A stretch of 64,000 nt of DNA from Frigidibacter mobilis (GTDB lineage: Bacteria; Pseudomonadota; Alphaproteobacteria; Rhodobacterales; Rhodobacteraceae): the NCBI RefSeq assembly GCF_001620265.1, contig NZ_CP012664.1, positions 75,977 through 139,976 on the forward strand. The letters are read 5' to 3'. Of this stretch, positions 44,307 to 53,058 are shown one piece after another (the stretch's first letter is position 1; every line of letters starts with the position of its first letter). The position numbers and the translations under genes are program-made. The notes beneath the pieces were generated by a model. The model made no database searches. It was not told the origin of the DNA and saw only the letters and a list, made by a program, of their open reading frames with translations.

Positions 44307-45763
44307 GATTTTGCGCTGAAACGCTGCGGTCTTGCTCGCCATGGCCTGCAGGGTTTTGTATAATTTCTGCGGAAACCCTGCAATTTCGGTTGTGCCATGA
44401 AGCACCGTCCGCGCCCTCCCGAACAAGATGACCTGCTGCGTCCGCGTCTGGTCGACATGATTGACCCGCGGCACGAGTTGGTGAAACTGGCGGCGTTGAT
44501 CGACTGGGAGGTGTTCGAGCGGGAATGGGCGGGGTTCTTTCCGTCGGGCAAGGGCCGGCCTGCAACGCCGCCGCGGCTGGTGGCGGGGCTGCTCTATCTC
44601 CAGCACGCCTACCGGCTGTCGGACGAGGCGGTGGTCGCGCGTTGGGTGGAGAACCCCTATTACCAGCACCTCACCGGCGAGACCTTCTTCCAGCACAAGC
44701 TGCCGATTGACCCCTCCTCGCTGACCCGCTGGCGTGGGCGGATCGGGGAAGAAGGCGTCGAATGGCTGCTGACCCAGACCATCCGGGCCGGGCAGAGGTC
44801 CGGTGCCATCGACGACGACAGCGTGAAGCGGGTGGCGGTCGACACCACCGTGATGGAAAAGGCGATCGCCCATCCGACGGACGCCCGGCTCTACGAGCGC
44901 GCGCGGGATCAGCTGGTCGCCCTGGCGCAGGAGGCCGGGGTGGAGCTGCGCCAGTCCTATGCCCGCCTTGCGCCTCGGCTGGCGCTGCAGGTCGGCCGCT
45001 ACGCCCATGCCAGACAGTTCAGGCGCATGCGCAAGGCATTGAAAAAGCTGAAGGGCTACACCGGCCGGGTCATGCGCGACCTGCGCCGCCACCTGCAGGA
45101 CATCCCCGAGGGCAGCCTGCGGGACCGGATCATCGCCAAGCTCGCCCTGGTCTCGCACCTCCTGCACCAGCAGCCCAAGGGGAGCGGCAAGATCTACGCC
45201 CTGCACGAACCCGAGGTCGACTGCATCTCGAAAGGCAAGGCGAGGGTCCGATATGAGTTCGGTTGCAAGGTCAGCGTCGCCACCACGCTGGACGAAGGCT
45301 TCGTGGTCGGCATGCGCAGCTTTACGGGCAATCCCTACGATGGCCATACCCTCCGCCCGGCGCTGGAACAGGTGACGATCCTGACCGACCAGCGCCCCGA
45401 TCTGGCCGTCGTCGACCGCGGTTATCGCGGCCATGGCGAAACAGAGACCCGCGTGCTGATCAGCGGCGCCCGCCGCGGTCTCACACCGAAGCTGATCGCC
45501 GACCTGCGCCGCCGAAGCGCCATCGAGGCCGAGATCGGCCACATGAAAACCGACGGCCGCCTGTCACGGTGCCCCCTGAAAGGCCCCATCGGAGACGCCC
45601 TCTTCGCCGTGCTCTGCGCCTGCGGACACAACATCCGAAAGATCCTGGCCCACATCAGGGCTTGGCTTGCCTGGATGATCGCCGTCATCTGGGTCGTAAT
45701 CTACGCACCGGATCGGCGCCCTCAGATCGTCATAGCGGCTTGAGTGGTTTGTTCAGGGTGAAC
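44307..45763 (+). mobile_element. IS5-type element, copy 2 (1457 bp, intact)
   Basis: GATTTTGCGCTGAAACG to TTGTTCAGGGTGAAC, with weakly matching ends (TTTGCGCTGAA versus TTCACCCTGAA on the other strand). It separates the patatin-side remnant from the phage tail remnant, so it sits at a rearrangement joint or in a former prophage/defence region. Confidence 0.9.
44397..45743 (+). CDS. IS5/IS1182-type transposase
   Basis: An intact 448-residue DDE transposase. N-terminal DUF772-like domain (TPPRLVAGLLYLQHAYRLSD, FFQHKLPIDPSSLTRWRGRI), first catalytic Asp in VAVDTTVMEKA, second in LAVVDRGYRG, and the Glu in RSAIEAEIGHMKTDGRL. Single-frame transposase of the IS5 superfamily; the IS1182 subgroup is an alternative. 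It can supply activity for copy 1. Confidence 0.9.
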   Translation: MKHRPRPPEQDDLLRPRLVDMIDPRHELVKLAALIDWEVFEREWAGFFPSGKGRPATPPRLVAGLLYLQHAYRLSDEAVVARWVENPYYQHLTGETFFQHKLPIDPSSLTRWRGRIGEEGVEWLLTQTIRAGQRSGAIDDDSVKRVAVDTTVMEKAIAHPTDARLYERARDQLVALAQEAGVELRQSYARLAPRLALQVGRYAHARQFRRMRKALKKLKGYTGRVMRDLRRHLQDIPEGSLRDRIIAKLALVSHLLHQQPKGSGKIYALHEPEVDCISKGKARVRYEFGCKVSVATTLDEGFVVGMRSFTGNPYDGHTLRPALEQVTILTDQRPDLAVVDRGYRGHGETETRVLISGARRGLTPKLIADLRRRSAIEAEIGHMKTDGRLSRCPLKGPIGDALFAVLCACGHNIRKILAHIRAWLAWMIAVIWVVIYAPDRRPQIVIAA

Positions 45764-46551
45764 TCGGTATTGGTGGCCTCCTCCAGCACCTGGCGCGGAT
45801 AGAGCAGGCAAGGCTCGTCGTCGGGCCAGCCCTTGCGGATCTCCATCTCGACGTCGTCATAGCTGTCGATCGAGGTGTCGCCGATCTTGATGTCGCTGAT
45901 CGTCATCGGGCCCGGCCCGAAGCAAAACAGGGCGCGGACATACTGGTTGTTGCCGATCACCTCGGTATAGCTCGTGGCCGCAAAGGGCGGGGCCATGCGG
46001 ATGCGGCCCATGAGCTCGGGCACGGGCTGGTTGGCGCGAACCTCGTTCTTGAACTGGCCGAGCGTGTAGCGCTTGTCGACCTCGTCCGCCTTGGGCGCCT
46101 TCACCGGCACCAGCGCCGAGACGAGCATCGATCCCACCACCGTCAGGCCGGCGGTGATCAGGCCGGTCGCCGTCCCGAGCGAGCCGATGCCCGTGGCGCC
46201 AACCCAGGCGGTGGCCAGCGGGCCGGCCAGGGCAAAGGCCACCACGGTCACGACGATCATCATGATCGACCGAAGGGCGCCGTCGCCGGGCACCAGCCGG
46301 ATCACCAGGCGCACGCCGGGGCGCGGCCGGCTGATCGCCCACGCCGATTGCGGCAGCACCGTCATGCCGCGCTCGCTGACCAGCGTCACCCGCAGCTGGC
46401 TCTGATCGGCGGCGCTGATGGCGGGCATCGCGGCCGCCACCATCTCGGCGACAGTCATGCCGCCGGGCAGCTGCAGTTCGACACGGCCAGCGCCGGGATC
46501 GAGCAGCGGGGCGGCAAGGACGGGCACGAGATGGGTCATGCGCTTGCTCAT
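45764..46551 (-). pseudogene. Phage tail-tip (J-like) protein, N-terminal part
   Basis: 262 codons from ATG 46551, with a good ribosome site (CTGGAGG). It contains a ubiquitin-like N-terminal part, a hydrophobic pair (residues 95-150, as in tail assembly protein I/J fusions) and ANQPVPELMGRIRMAPPFA, YTEVIGNNQYVRALFCFGPG and IKIGDTSIDSYDDVEMEIR, all typical of tail host-specificity proteins. It runs into the end of IS5 copy 2, so several hundred C-terminal residues are gone. A prophage or gene transfer agent-like origin is possible. Confidence 0.78.
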
Positions 46552-46598
46552 GCGGTGGCCTCCAGGGCGAGCCGTGCATTGAGAGAGAGCCGCCTCAT
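46548..46598 (-). pseudogene. 16-codon ORF between two phage genes, probable deletion remnant
   Basis: MRRLSLNARLALEATA then stop. It starts by a four-base overlap with the gene before (stop 46595-46597) and its stop overlaps the tail-tip start. The sequence resembles the N-terminus of phage proteins that begin MRRLSLNARLA and are much longer, suggesting an internal deletion. Confidence 0.35.
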
Positions 46599-46861
46599 GG
46601 CATCACCGATACTGAAAACGAGATCTGGAATCGGACGCCGAGGATGGTCTCGGTCGGCATCGCATCGCCGAACAGGCACAGCCACTGGGCCGACAGCAGG
46701 ACGGGCGCACCCTCTGCGGTCAGCACCGGCGCGCCGTCTGCGGTGAGCATGGGCCAGCCATCCGTCGTCGGGTCCGGCATCCAGAACAGGTTGGTGCCCA
46801 TGGCCTGATCGGAAAAGAAGCTGTCGAAGGTCGCCTTCTGCGAACGGGTGCCCTGGCGCAC
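46595..46861 (-). pseudogene. Phage tail-region protein, C-terminal part
   Basis: About 88 codons: SQKATFDSFFSDQAMGTNLF, WMPDPTTDGWPML, repeated TADGAPVLTAEGAPVLL, GDAMPTETILGVRFQISF. Unidentified but protein-like, and coupled to the downstream phage frames. The N-terminus is lost at about 46862, where an IS3 remnant starts. Confidence 0.5.
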
Positions 46862-47076
46862 ATGCCCGCGAGCTGCTGGCGGCCTGGGTCACTGATTACA
46901 ACACCGCGCGGCCGCATTCCGCGCTTGGCTACCAGACCCCCGCAGGCTTCGCCCTGCACCTGACCACCGCAATCGCCCGACCCGCTGCACGCAATGAAAG
47001 TTCCGCGCGCCGGGCGATTGCTCAACCCGCGCCGAAAGGCGTAAATGACCAACGGGCTCCGGTCGCGGCTGGATGA
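46862..47076 (+). pseudogene. IS3-family transposase, C-terminal fragment
   Basis: Reads ARELLAAWVTDYNTARPHSA LGYQTPAGFALHL, the conserved end of IS3 OrfB (N-x-x-RPHSALG), to a stop at 47076. It is a different IS3 lineage from the remnant at 10538. The rest of the IS is missing. Confidence 0.85.
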
Positions 47077-47214
47077 AAGACCAGTGGCAGGTCAATGTGA
47101 GGCGAGACCGGCCCCCCGAATGCCAGCAGTGCCGGACGAGGTATGAAATCTGTCGCGGTTCAGCCCAGATTCCCAAGAAGGCTGCGCACCCTGCGCCGGG
47201 GGAGCGCCTCAACT

Positions 47215-47997
47215 TCACTCCAGAAGTCGGTGAAGGTTGGGCACATTCTTGCGAAGATACTCGTCGCCAAGCTGTCGGGCGATGGCCCTGTGGATTTCGA
47301 TGGCGGTATCTTCCATGCGGCTTTCGATGCGGAACAGCGGTCCTGCGACGGTGACCGAGAAGAGCCGTCCGCCAAGAACAAGTGGGACAGAGATGCCGCC
47401 AAGATCGCGACTGAAGGCCGAAGCGCTGCGGAACGACCCGCGCCGCAGCGACTCCGCGATGCTTTGCTCGACCTCTTCGACGCTCATCGGTGTGCCGGGG
47501 CCGAAGCGTTCGAACACCGCCTTTCGCAAGATCGCGGCGGTCTGCGCGGCGCTCATCTGGCTCATGATTGCCTGTCCCGAGGCGGTGCCATGGATCGGCA
47601 CCCGCTTGCCGGGTTCTGCTGTATAGCGCACCGCTTGCGCCGATTGGATCACCGATAGCAGGACCGCATGTTGGCCGCTCGGCGCCGCGATCCAGATCGT
47701 CTCGCCGGTGGTTTCGGCTAGGTCCCGAAGCAGCGCGAGCGCCGCCTTGGGCAAGGGTTCGGCGCTGGCAATCTCCTGGGCCAGCGCCAGCCAGCGGCCC
47801 GTCGGATAGAAGCCGCCCCGCGCCTTGGGTTCATAGAGAAATCCGCGCTCCACCAGTGTCTGGATCAGGTTGAATGTGCTGGACCTGGGCCAGCCGAAAT
47901 ATGCGCAGAGATCCGCAAGGCTCGCGGTTTTTTGTTCCCGGGCGAAATATTCCAGCAGTTCCAACACGTGGGCAGCTTGCTTCACCAGCATGACCAT
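47215..47997 (-). CDS. IclR-family regulator of the second catabolic cluster
   Basis: A 260-residue regulator. N-terminal winged helix (TASLADLCAYFGWPRSSTFNL), effector domain with ETIWIAAPSGQHAVLLSVIQ, IHGTASGQAIMSQMS and SVPLVLGGRLFSVTVAGPL. ATG 47997 with GAAGGGG before it is preferred to far upstream starts. It is divergent from the long acyl-CoA operon beginning at 48184. Two ATATATGGAC-type palindromes lie between them and are likely its binding sites. Confidence 0.9.
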   Translation of the reverse strand: MVMLVKQAAHVLELLEYFAREQKTASLADLCAYFGWPRSSTFNLIQTLVERGFLYEPKARGGFYPTGRWLALAQEIASAEPLPKAALALLRDLAETTGETIWIAAPSGQHAVLLSVIQSAQAVRYTAEPGKRVPIHGTASGQAIMSQMSAAQTAAILRKAVFERFGPGTPMSVEEVEQSIAESLRRGSFRSASAFSRDLGGISVPLVLGGRLFSVTVAGPLFRIESRMEDTAIEIHRAIARQLGDEYLRKNVPNLHRLLE

Positions 47998-48015
47998 CAC
48001 CCCTTCGCAATCAGC

Positions 48016-48029
48016 TCCATATATATGGA
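48016..48029. promoter_or_regulatory. Palindromic operator candidate, IclR gene side
   Basis: TCCATATATATGGA is a perfect 14-bp palindrome 18 bp upstream of the IclR start codon. A related sequence lies at 48121-48133 near the operon start. Confidence 0.55.
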
Positions 48030-48120
48030 CAGGCGGCGGCGAAAAGCGAGTTCTTTCTGACTCTGCGGTTGACTCAATGCCAAATAAACTTAGTATGTAC
48101 ACCAGCAGGGATAGAAAATC

Positions 48121-48133
48121 TCTATATATGGAC
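48121..48133. promoter_or_regulatory. Second, imperfect copy of the operator
   Basis: TCTATATATGGAC shares TATATATGGAC with the perfect palindrome at 48016. It is 50 bp before the first CoA-transferase gene. Two spaced sites are usual for IclR proteins. Confidence 0.45.
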
Positions 48134-48183
48134 AAAATGGGTGCCGCCGTGCTGACGGAGCGCGCCACGCAGGAGGAGGCGTC

Positions 48184-49404
48184 ATGGGTCCCCTATCGGG
48201 CTTGCGCATCATCGATATGTCTTCGGTCCTGATGGGCCCCTACGCTACCCAGATGCTGGGCGACTTCGGCGCCGATGTGGTCAAGGTCGAGGCGCCAGAG
48301 GGGGACCTTGTTCGCCAGATCGGGCCGGGCCGTCATGCCAGCATGGGGCCGCTGTTCCTGAACGCGAACCGATCCAAGCGCTCGATTACGCTGGACCTGA
48401 AGCGGCCCGAATGCCGGGATGCGCTGCTGCGGCTTTGCGAAGGGGCCGACATCCTCGTCTATAACGTGCGGCCCAAGGCGATGGCGCGGCTTGGCCTGTC
48501 CTATGAAGAGGTCGCGAAAGCCAACCCGCGGATCATCTATGCCGGGATGTTCGGCTATTCCCAAAGCGGCCCCTATGCCGACCGGCCGGCCTATGACGAC
48601 CTGATCCAAGGCGCCTCGACCCTTCCCTACCTGTTCTCGCGGGTGAACGAGGGCAAGCCGCGCTATGTGCCCACCGCCGTCGCGGACCGCGTCGTCGGGT
48701 TGGTGGCGGCCAGCGCCATCCTCGCTTCGGTGGTGGAGCGCAACAGCAGCGGGCAGGGGCAGCGGCTGGACGTTCCGATGTTCGAAACGATGGTGTCCTT
48801 CGTCATGGGCGATCACATGGGCGGGCTGACCTTCGACCCGCCGCTGGACAACGGTGGTTACGTGCGGCAGCTGTCCGTCGACCGCCGCCCCTACCAGACC
48901 AAGGACGGGCACATCTGCGCGCTGATCTACAATGACGGGCACTGGCGCCGGTTCTTTGCCGCCATCGGCCGGCCCGACGTGCCACAGACAGACCCCCGCT
49001 ATCGGGATTTCACCTCGCGCATGGCCCATATCGACGAGGTCTATGGCGAGCTGGCAGAGGTCTTCCTGACCCGCACGACCGCGGAGTGGATGGAGCTCTT
49101 GGGTGCTGCCGATGTGCCGGCGATGCCGATGTATGATTTTCAGGGTGTGCTCACAGATCCGCATCTGGTGGCGACCAACTTCTTTCAGATGGTCGAGCAT
49201 CCCAGCGAAGGCACCATCCGTCAGATGGATGTTTCCGCGCAGTGGTCGCGCACGCCGGCGGTGCCGGACCGGTTGGCCCCGCGACAGGGGGAACATGCTG
49301 CCGAAATCCTGCGCGAAGCCGGGTTTTCGGAGGCGGAGATTGCTGCACTCAACGCGGCCCAGCAGCCAGATGTGGCCGTGCCGCCCGCTGCCGTCAGGGT
49401 TTAG
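48184..49404 (+). CDS. Class III (CaiB/BaiF) CoA-transferase
   Basis: A 406-residue family III CoA-transferase: LRIIDMSSVLMGPYATQMLG, FGADVVKVEAPEGD, NRSKRSITLDLK and SQSGPYADRPAYDDLIQGAS, in which the Asp is the expected catalytic residue. It moves CoA between carboxylic acids. It is the first gene of the operon, suggesting that it activates the incoming acid. Substrate not predictable. It is followed 11 nt later by acyl-CoA dehydrogenase. ATG 48184 follows GGAGGAGG. Confidence 0.92.
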   Translation: MGPLSGLRIIDMSSVLMGPYATQMLGDFGADVVKVEAPEGDLVRQIGPGRHASMGPLFLNANRSKRSITLDLKRPECRDALLRLCEGADILVYNVRPKAMARLGLSYEEVAKANPRIIYAGMFGYSQSGPYADRPAYDDLIQGASTLPYLFSRVNEGKPRYVPTAVADRVVGLVAASAILASVVERNSSGQGQRLDVPMFETMVSFVMGDHMGGLTFDPPLDNGGYVRQLSVDRRPYQTKDGHICALIYNDGHWRRFFAAIGRPDVPQTDPRYRDFTSRMAHIDEVYGELAEVFLTRTTAEWMELLGAADVPAMPMYDFQGVLTDPHLVATNFFQMVEHPSEGTIRQMDVSAQWSRTPAVPDRLAPRQGEHAAEILREAGFSEAEIAALNAAQQPDVAVPPAAVRV

Positions 49405-49415
49405 GGAGAGAACGA

Positions 49416-50582
49416 ATGGACTTTGAGCTTACTCAGGAACAGGAAGCCATCCGCGATGCCGTCGCGGCGGTCTGCGCGAAGTTCGACGACAGCTACTGGC
49501 TGACGCGCGACCGCGAGGGCGGGTTTCCGCATGACTTCTACGATGCACTGGCGCGGGACGGCTGGCTTGGGGTCTGCACGCCCGAAGCCTATGGCGGGGC
49601 CGGGCTTGGCATCACCGAAGCTGCGCTGGTGATGCGCACCATCGCCGAATCCGGCGCGGGAATGAGCGGGGCCTCCGCCGTGCACATCAACATCTTCGGT
49701 CTGAACCCGGTCTCCGTGTTCGGCACCGAAGAGCAGAAGGCCCGCATGATGCGTCCGATGGCAGAGGGGCGTGAGAAGGCCTGCTTTGCCGTCACCGAAC
49801 CCAGCACGGGGCTCAACACCACGCAGTTGAAGCTGCGGGCCGTCAAAACCGGCGACCGCTACGTCGTCAACGGGCAGAAGGTGTGGATCTCGACCGCGCA
49901 GGAAGCTGACCGCATCTTGCTGCTGGCACGCACCACGCCGATCGATCAGATCGACAAGCCGACCCGCGGCCTGAGCTTGTTCTACACCCGCTTCGATCGC
50001 AGCCGGATCCGGGTGCAGGAGATCGAGAAGATGGGCCGCAAATGCGTCGATTCCAACGAGCTGTTCTTTGACGACTTCGAGATCCCCGAAGCGGATCTGA
50101 TCGGCGAAGAAGGCCGTGGTTTCGAATACATCCTGCACGGGATGAACCCCGAACGCGTGCTGATCGCCGCCGAGGCCGTCGGGCTGGGGATGCTCGCCAT
50201 TGACCGGGCCGCCGAATATGCCAAGGAGCGGATCGTCTTCAACCGCCCCATCGGCCAGAACCAGGGCATCCAGCACCCGCTTGCCAAATGCTGGGCAGAG
50301 CTGGAGGCGGCGTGGATGATGGTGCTGGCCGCGGCCTCGCGCTATGACCGCGGGCTTCCCTGCGGCGCGGCGGCGAACGCGGCGAAGTATCTGGCCGGCG
50401 AGGCCGGGTTTACGGCCTGCGAGACGGCGGTGATGGCGCATGGCGGCTTTGGCTATGCCAAGGAATACCACGTCGAGCGCTATCTGCGCGAGGCGTTCAT
50501 CCCGCGCATCGCCCCGATCAGCCCGCAGCTGTGCCTGTCCTATCTGGCCGAGCGGGTCCTTGGATTGCCGAAATCCTACTGA
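49416..50582 (+). CDS. Acyl-CoA dehydrogenase
   Basis: A 388-residue FAD flavoprotein: MDFELTQEQEAIRDAVAAV, the flavin/substrate segment CFAVTEPSTGLNTTQLKLRA, VNGQKVWISTAQEADRILLL, ERVLIAAEAVGLGMLAIDRA and the C-terminal HGGFGYAKEYHVERYLREA. It would introduce a 2,3-double bond into an acyl-CoA. The GLNTT in place of the usual G(S)D(A) near the flavin is a little unusual. Inside the CoA-transferase operon, so it acts on the acid activated there. Confidence 0.93.
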   Translation: MDFELTQEQEAIRDAVAAVCAKFDDSYWLTRDREGGFPHDFYDALARDGWLGVCTPEAYGGAGLGITEAALVMRTIAESGAGMSGASAVHINIFGLNPVSVFGTEEQKARMMRPMAEGREKACFAVTEPSTGLNTTQLKLRAVKTGDRYVVNGQKVWISTAQEADRILLLARTTPIDQIDKPTRGLSLFYTRFDRSRIRVQEIEKMGRKCVDSNELFFDDFEIPEADLIGEEGRGFEYILHGMNPERVLIAAEAVGLGMLAIDRAAEYAKERIVFNRPIGQNQGIQHPLAKCWAELEAAWMMVLAAASRYDRGLPCGAAANAAKYLAGEAGFTACETAVMAHGGFGYAKEYHVERYLREAFIPRIAPISPQLCLSYLAERVLGLPKSY

Positions 50583-50613
50583 CCGCGCGACAGCCTTTGG
50601 GAGGAGGCTTGCA

Positions 50614-51888
50614 ATGCTGAAACTGCCGGACCCGGCCCCTGCGACATCCGTTCACCTCGCCCGCTGGCTGCGGGATGGGGACCGGATCCTTGTCGGCCAA
50701 GGGTCGGGGGAGCCTGCGGTGCTGATGCGCCTTCTGGCAGCTGCCGCGAGCGAGCGTGCCCGGCTGACGGCGATTATCGGCGCGACGCTTGGCCCGCTTG
50801 GCGGGGCAGAGGACGGGCTGACGTTCGAAAGCTGCGGCGCTCTTGGCACGGCGGCGCAGGTGCCCGAGACGGCTTTGACGATCCTGCCTCTGCACTACGC
50901 GCAGTTCATCGCGCGGATCGTCGATGGTCGGCTACCGTGCGACGTGGTCTGCGTGCAGCTTTCGCCGCCCGACGACCAGGGCCGAGTCTTCCTGGGCATG
51001 GGCGATCTGCATCTGATCGACGCCGCCCGCCGCGCCCGTGTGGTGTGCGCCGAAATCAACCCGCACACGCCCCGCATGTCCGGCACTCAGTGGCCGGACG
51101 ATGTGCCGGTGCATGTGGCGGTCACGGCGGCAGGCGCGCCGCTTGCGCCCCTCTTGGGCGAGGCAACAGCCGAAGACCGTGCCATCGCGGCGCATGTTGC
51201 CGGCCTCGTGCCCGACCGGGCGGTGCTTCAGCTCGGCATCGGCCGCCTGCCGGATACGGTTGCGCGGGCCCTGAAAGACCACCGTGATCTGGGGCTGCAT
51301 TCTGGCACGCTGACGGATGGCGTCGCCGCGCTGATCCAAGCCGGCGCGCTGACCAACGCCGCCAAGGAGATCGATGCCGGCCTTTCGGTCGCGGGCGTCA
51401 TATTTGGCGGGCCAGACTGTCTGAACCATGTCCGGCTGGACCCGGCACTCGAGGCGCGGCCCACCGGCTACACCCATGCCGCCACGACCCTCACCAGGCT
51501 TTCGCGCTTCCACGCCATCAATTCCGCCATCGAGGTCGACTTGACCGGCCAAATCAACGCCGAATCCGCCGGCGGGCGCCGTGTTGGCGGCACCGGCGGG
51601 CAGGTCGATTTCACCCGCGGCGCCCAAGGCTCGCCGGGCGGGCGCGCCATCGTCGCCCTGCCGTCCACTGCCCGGGGCGGCGCTGTCTCGCGCATCGTGC
51701 CGCGCGTGTCGCATGTCACCATCGCGCGCACCGATGCCGACACGGTCGTCACCGAATGGGGCGTCGCCGAACTGGCGGGCTACCCGCTGGGGGAGCGTGC
51801 CCGGCGCATGATCGACATCGCCGCCCCGCAGTTCCGCGAAGACCTGTCGCGCTCCTGGCACGACGAGGGGAGGACGCGTCATGGCTGA
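50614..51888 (+). CDS. Acetyl-CoA hydrolase/transferase-family CoA-transferase (RipA-like)
   Basis: A 424-residue class I type CoA-transferase related to 4-hydroxybutyrate CoA-transferase and RipA. VGQGSGEPAVLMRLLAAAA is near the N-terminus; DRAVLQLGIGRLPDTVARAL and LHSGTLTDGVAALIQAGALT follow. The C-terminal AcetylCoA_hyd_C region NSAIEVDLTGQINAES contains the likely catalytic Glu. A second CoA-transferase in the operon suggests two acids or a CoA relay. ATG 50614 follows GGGAGGAGG. End overlaps the next gene by 8 nt. Confidence 0.88.
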   Translation: MLKLPDPAPATSVHLARWLRDGDRILVGQGSGEPAVLMRLLAAAASERARLTAIIGATLGPLGGAEDGLTFESCGALGTAAQVPETALTILPLHYAQFIARIVDGRLPCDVVCVQLSPPDDQGRVFLGMGDLHLIDAARRARVVCAEINPHTPRMSGTQWPDDVPVHVAVTAAGAPLAPLLGEATAEDRAIAAHVAGLVPDRAVLQLGIGRLPDTVARALKDHRDLGLHSGTLTDGVAALIQAGALTNAAKEIDAGLSVAGVIFGGPDCLNHVRLDPALEARPTGYTHAATTLTRLSRFHAINSAIEVDLTGQINAESAGGRRVGGTGGQVDFTRGAQGSPGGRAIVALPSTARGGAVSRIVPRVSHVTIARTDADTVVTEWGVAELAGYPLGERARRMIDIAAPQFREDLSRSWHDEGRTRHG

Positions 51889-53053
51889 GGGCGGGCCGCT
51901 TCAGGGCATCAGGATTGTCGAGATGGTGGGGATCGGGCCGGCGCCTTTCGCCGCGATGATGCTTGCCGACCTCGGCGCAGAGATCATCCGCATCGACCGG
52001 CCGACACCCTCGGGCAACGGCATCGTGCGGGCTGCGCGGTTCGATCTTGTCGCACGAGGGCGCCGGTCGGTGATCCTCGATCTGAAACGCCCCGAGGCCG
52101 TCGCCTGCGCGCTGGACCTTGTGGCCGGCGCCGATGCGCTGATCGAGGGCTTCCGCCCCGGCGTGATGGAGCGGTTGGGCCTTGGCCCTGATGCCTGCCA
52201 CGCCCGGAACCCGCGGCTGGTCTATGGCCGCCTGACCGGCTGGGGCCAGACCGGGCCACTGGCGCAAGTTCCGGGGCACGACCTCAACTACCTTGGGCTG
52301 ACCGGCATTCTCGACATGATCGGGCGTGAGGGTGAGGCCCCGGTGCCGCCGCTGAACCTTGTCGCCGACTATGCGGGCGGCAGCCTGATGCTGGTGGCGG
52401 GCCTGCTTTCGGCGCTGCTGAACGTTCAGCGTGGGGGCGAGGGGCAGGTGGTGGATGCCGCGATGGTGGACGGCGTTGCCCTGCTGGGCACGGCGATGGC
52501 GGGGCTGCGCGCGGCGGGCCTGCACAACGGCGCCCGGGGCACCAACATCCTGGACGGCGGCGCGCCCTACTATGACGTCTATGCCTGCGCCGATGGGGCT
52601 TACCTTTCGGTGGCGCCCATCGAGCCCAAGTTCCGTACGGCGTTTCTAAAGATCCTCGGCTTTGACCCCGTGGGCTTTCCCGATCTTGACGACCGGGCCG
52701 CGTGGCCCGAGGCGCGGCGCCTGATCGGGGCTCGCCTTGCCGAACGCAGCCGTGACGACTGGTGCGCCCTGTTCGAAGGCAGCGATGCCTGCGTCACCCC
52801 GGTGCTGACCCCGCTGGAGGCCCCGCACCACCCGCACAACGCCGCCCGCAGCATGCATGTCCAGATCGGTGACATTGTGCAACCGGCGCCGGCACCGCGG
52901 TTCAGCAAGACGCCCGCGTCCTTGCCCGCCCCTCCCGAGGAGCGGCCGGGCACCGACTGTGCCGCTGTTCTGACGGACTGGGGCATCGACCCGGCGCGCA
53001 TTGCAGACTTGATCGAAACCGGCGCCGCCCGCGCGCCGCGACAGCAGGAGTAG
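51881..53053 (+). CDS. CaiB/BaiF family protein, alpha-methylacyl-CoA racemase-like
   Basis: A 390-residue family III protein. GHDLNYLGLTGIL matches the racemase signature GHDINY and carries the Asp of the active site; RLTGWGQTGPLAQVPGH precedes it. In racemases this region plus an upstream His performs proton exchange at the 2-methyl carbon. CoA-transfer is the alternative, as in itaconate CoA-transferases. Start overlaps the previous gene; MaoC follows after 5 nt. A methyl-branched acyl-CoA intermediate is thus suggested. Confidence 0.88.
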   Translation: MAEGGPLQGIRIVEMVGIGPAPFAAMMLADLGAEIIRIDRPTPSGNGIVRAARFDLVARGRRSVILDLKRPEAVACALDLVAGADALIEGFRPGVMERLGLGPDACHARNPRLVYGRLTGWGQTGPLAQVPGHDLNYLGLTGILDMIGREGEAPVPPLNLVADYAGGSLMLVAGLLSALLNVQRGGEGQVVDAAMVDGVALLGTAMAGLRAAGLHNGARGTNILDGGAPYYDVYACADGAYLSVAPIEPKFRTAFLKILGFDPVGFPDLDDRAAWPEARRLIGARLAERSRDDWCALFEGSDACVTPVLTPLEAPHHPHNAARSMHVQIGDIVQPAPAPRFSKTPASLPAPPEERPGTDCAAVLTDWGIDPARIADLIETGAARAPRQQE

Positions 53054-53058
53054 CACGA

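Noticed and set aside
46862..47076. Plus-strand fragment as a functional transposase
   Set aside because: Only the last 70 or so codons of an IS3 OrfB are present.
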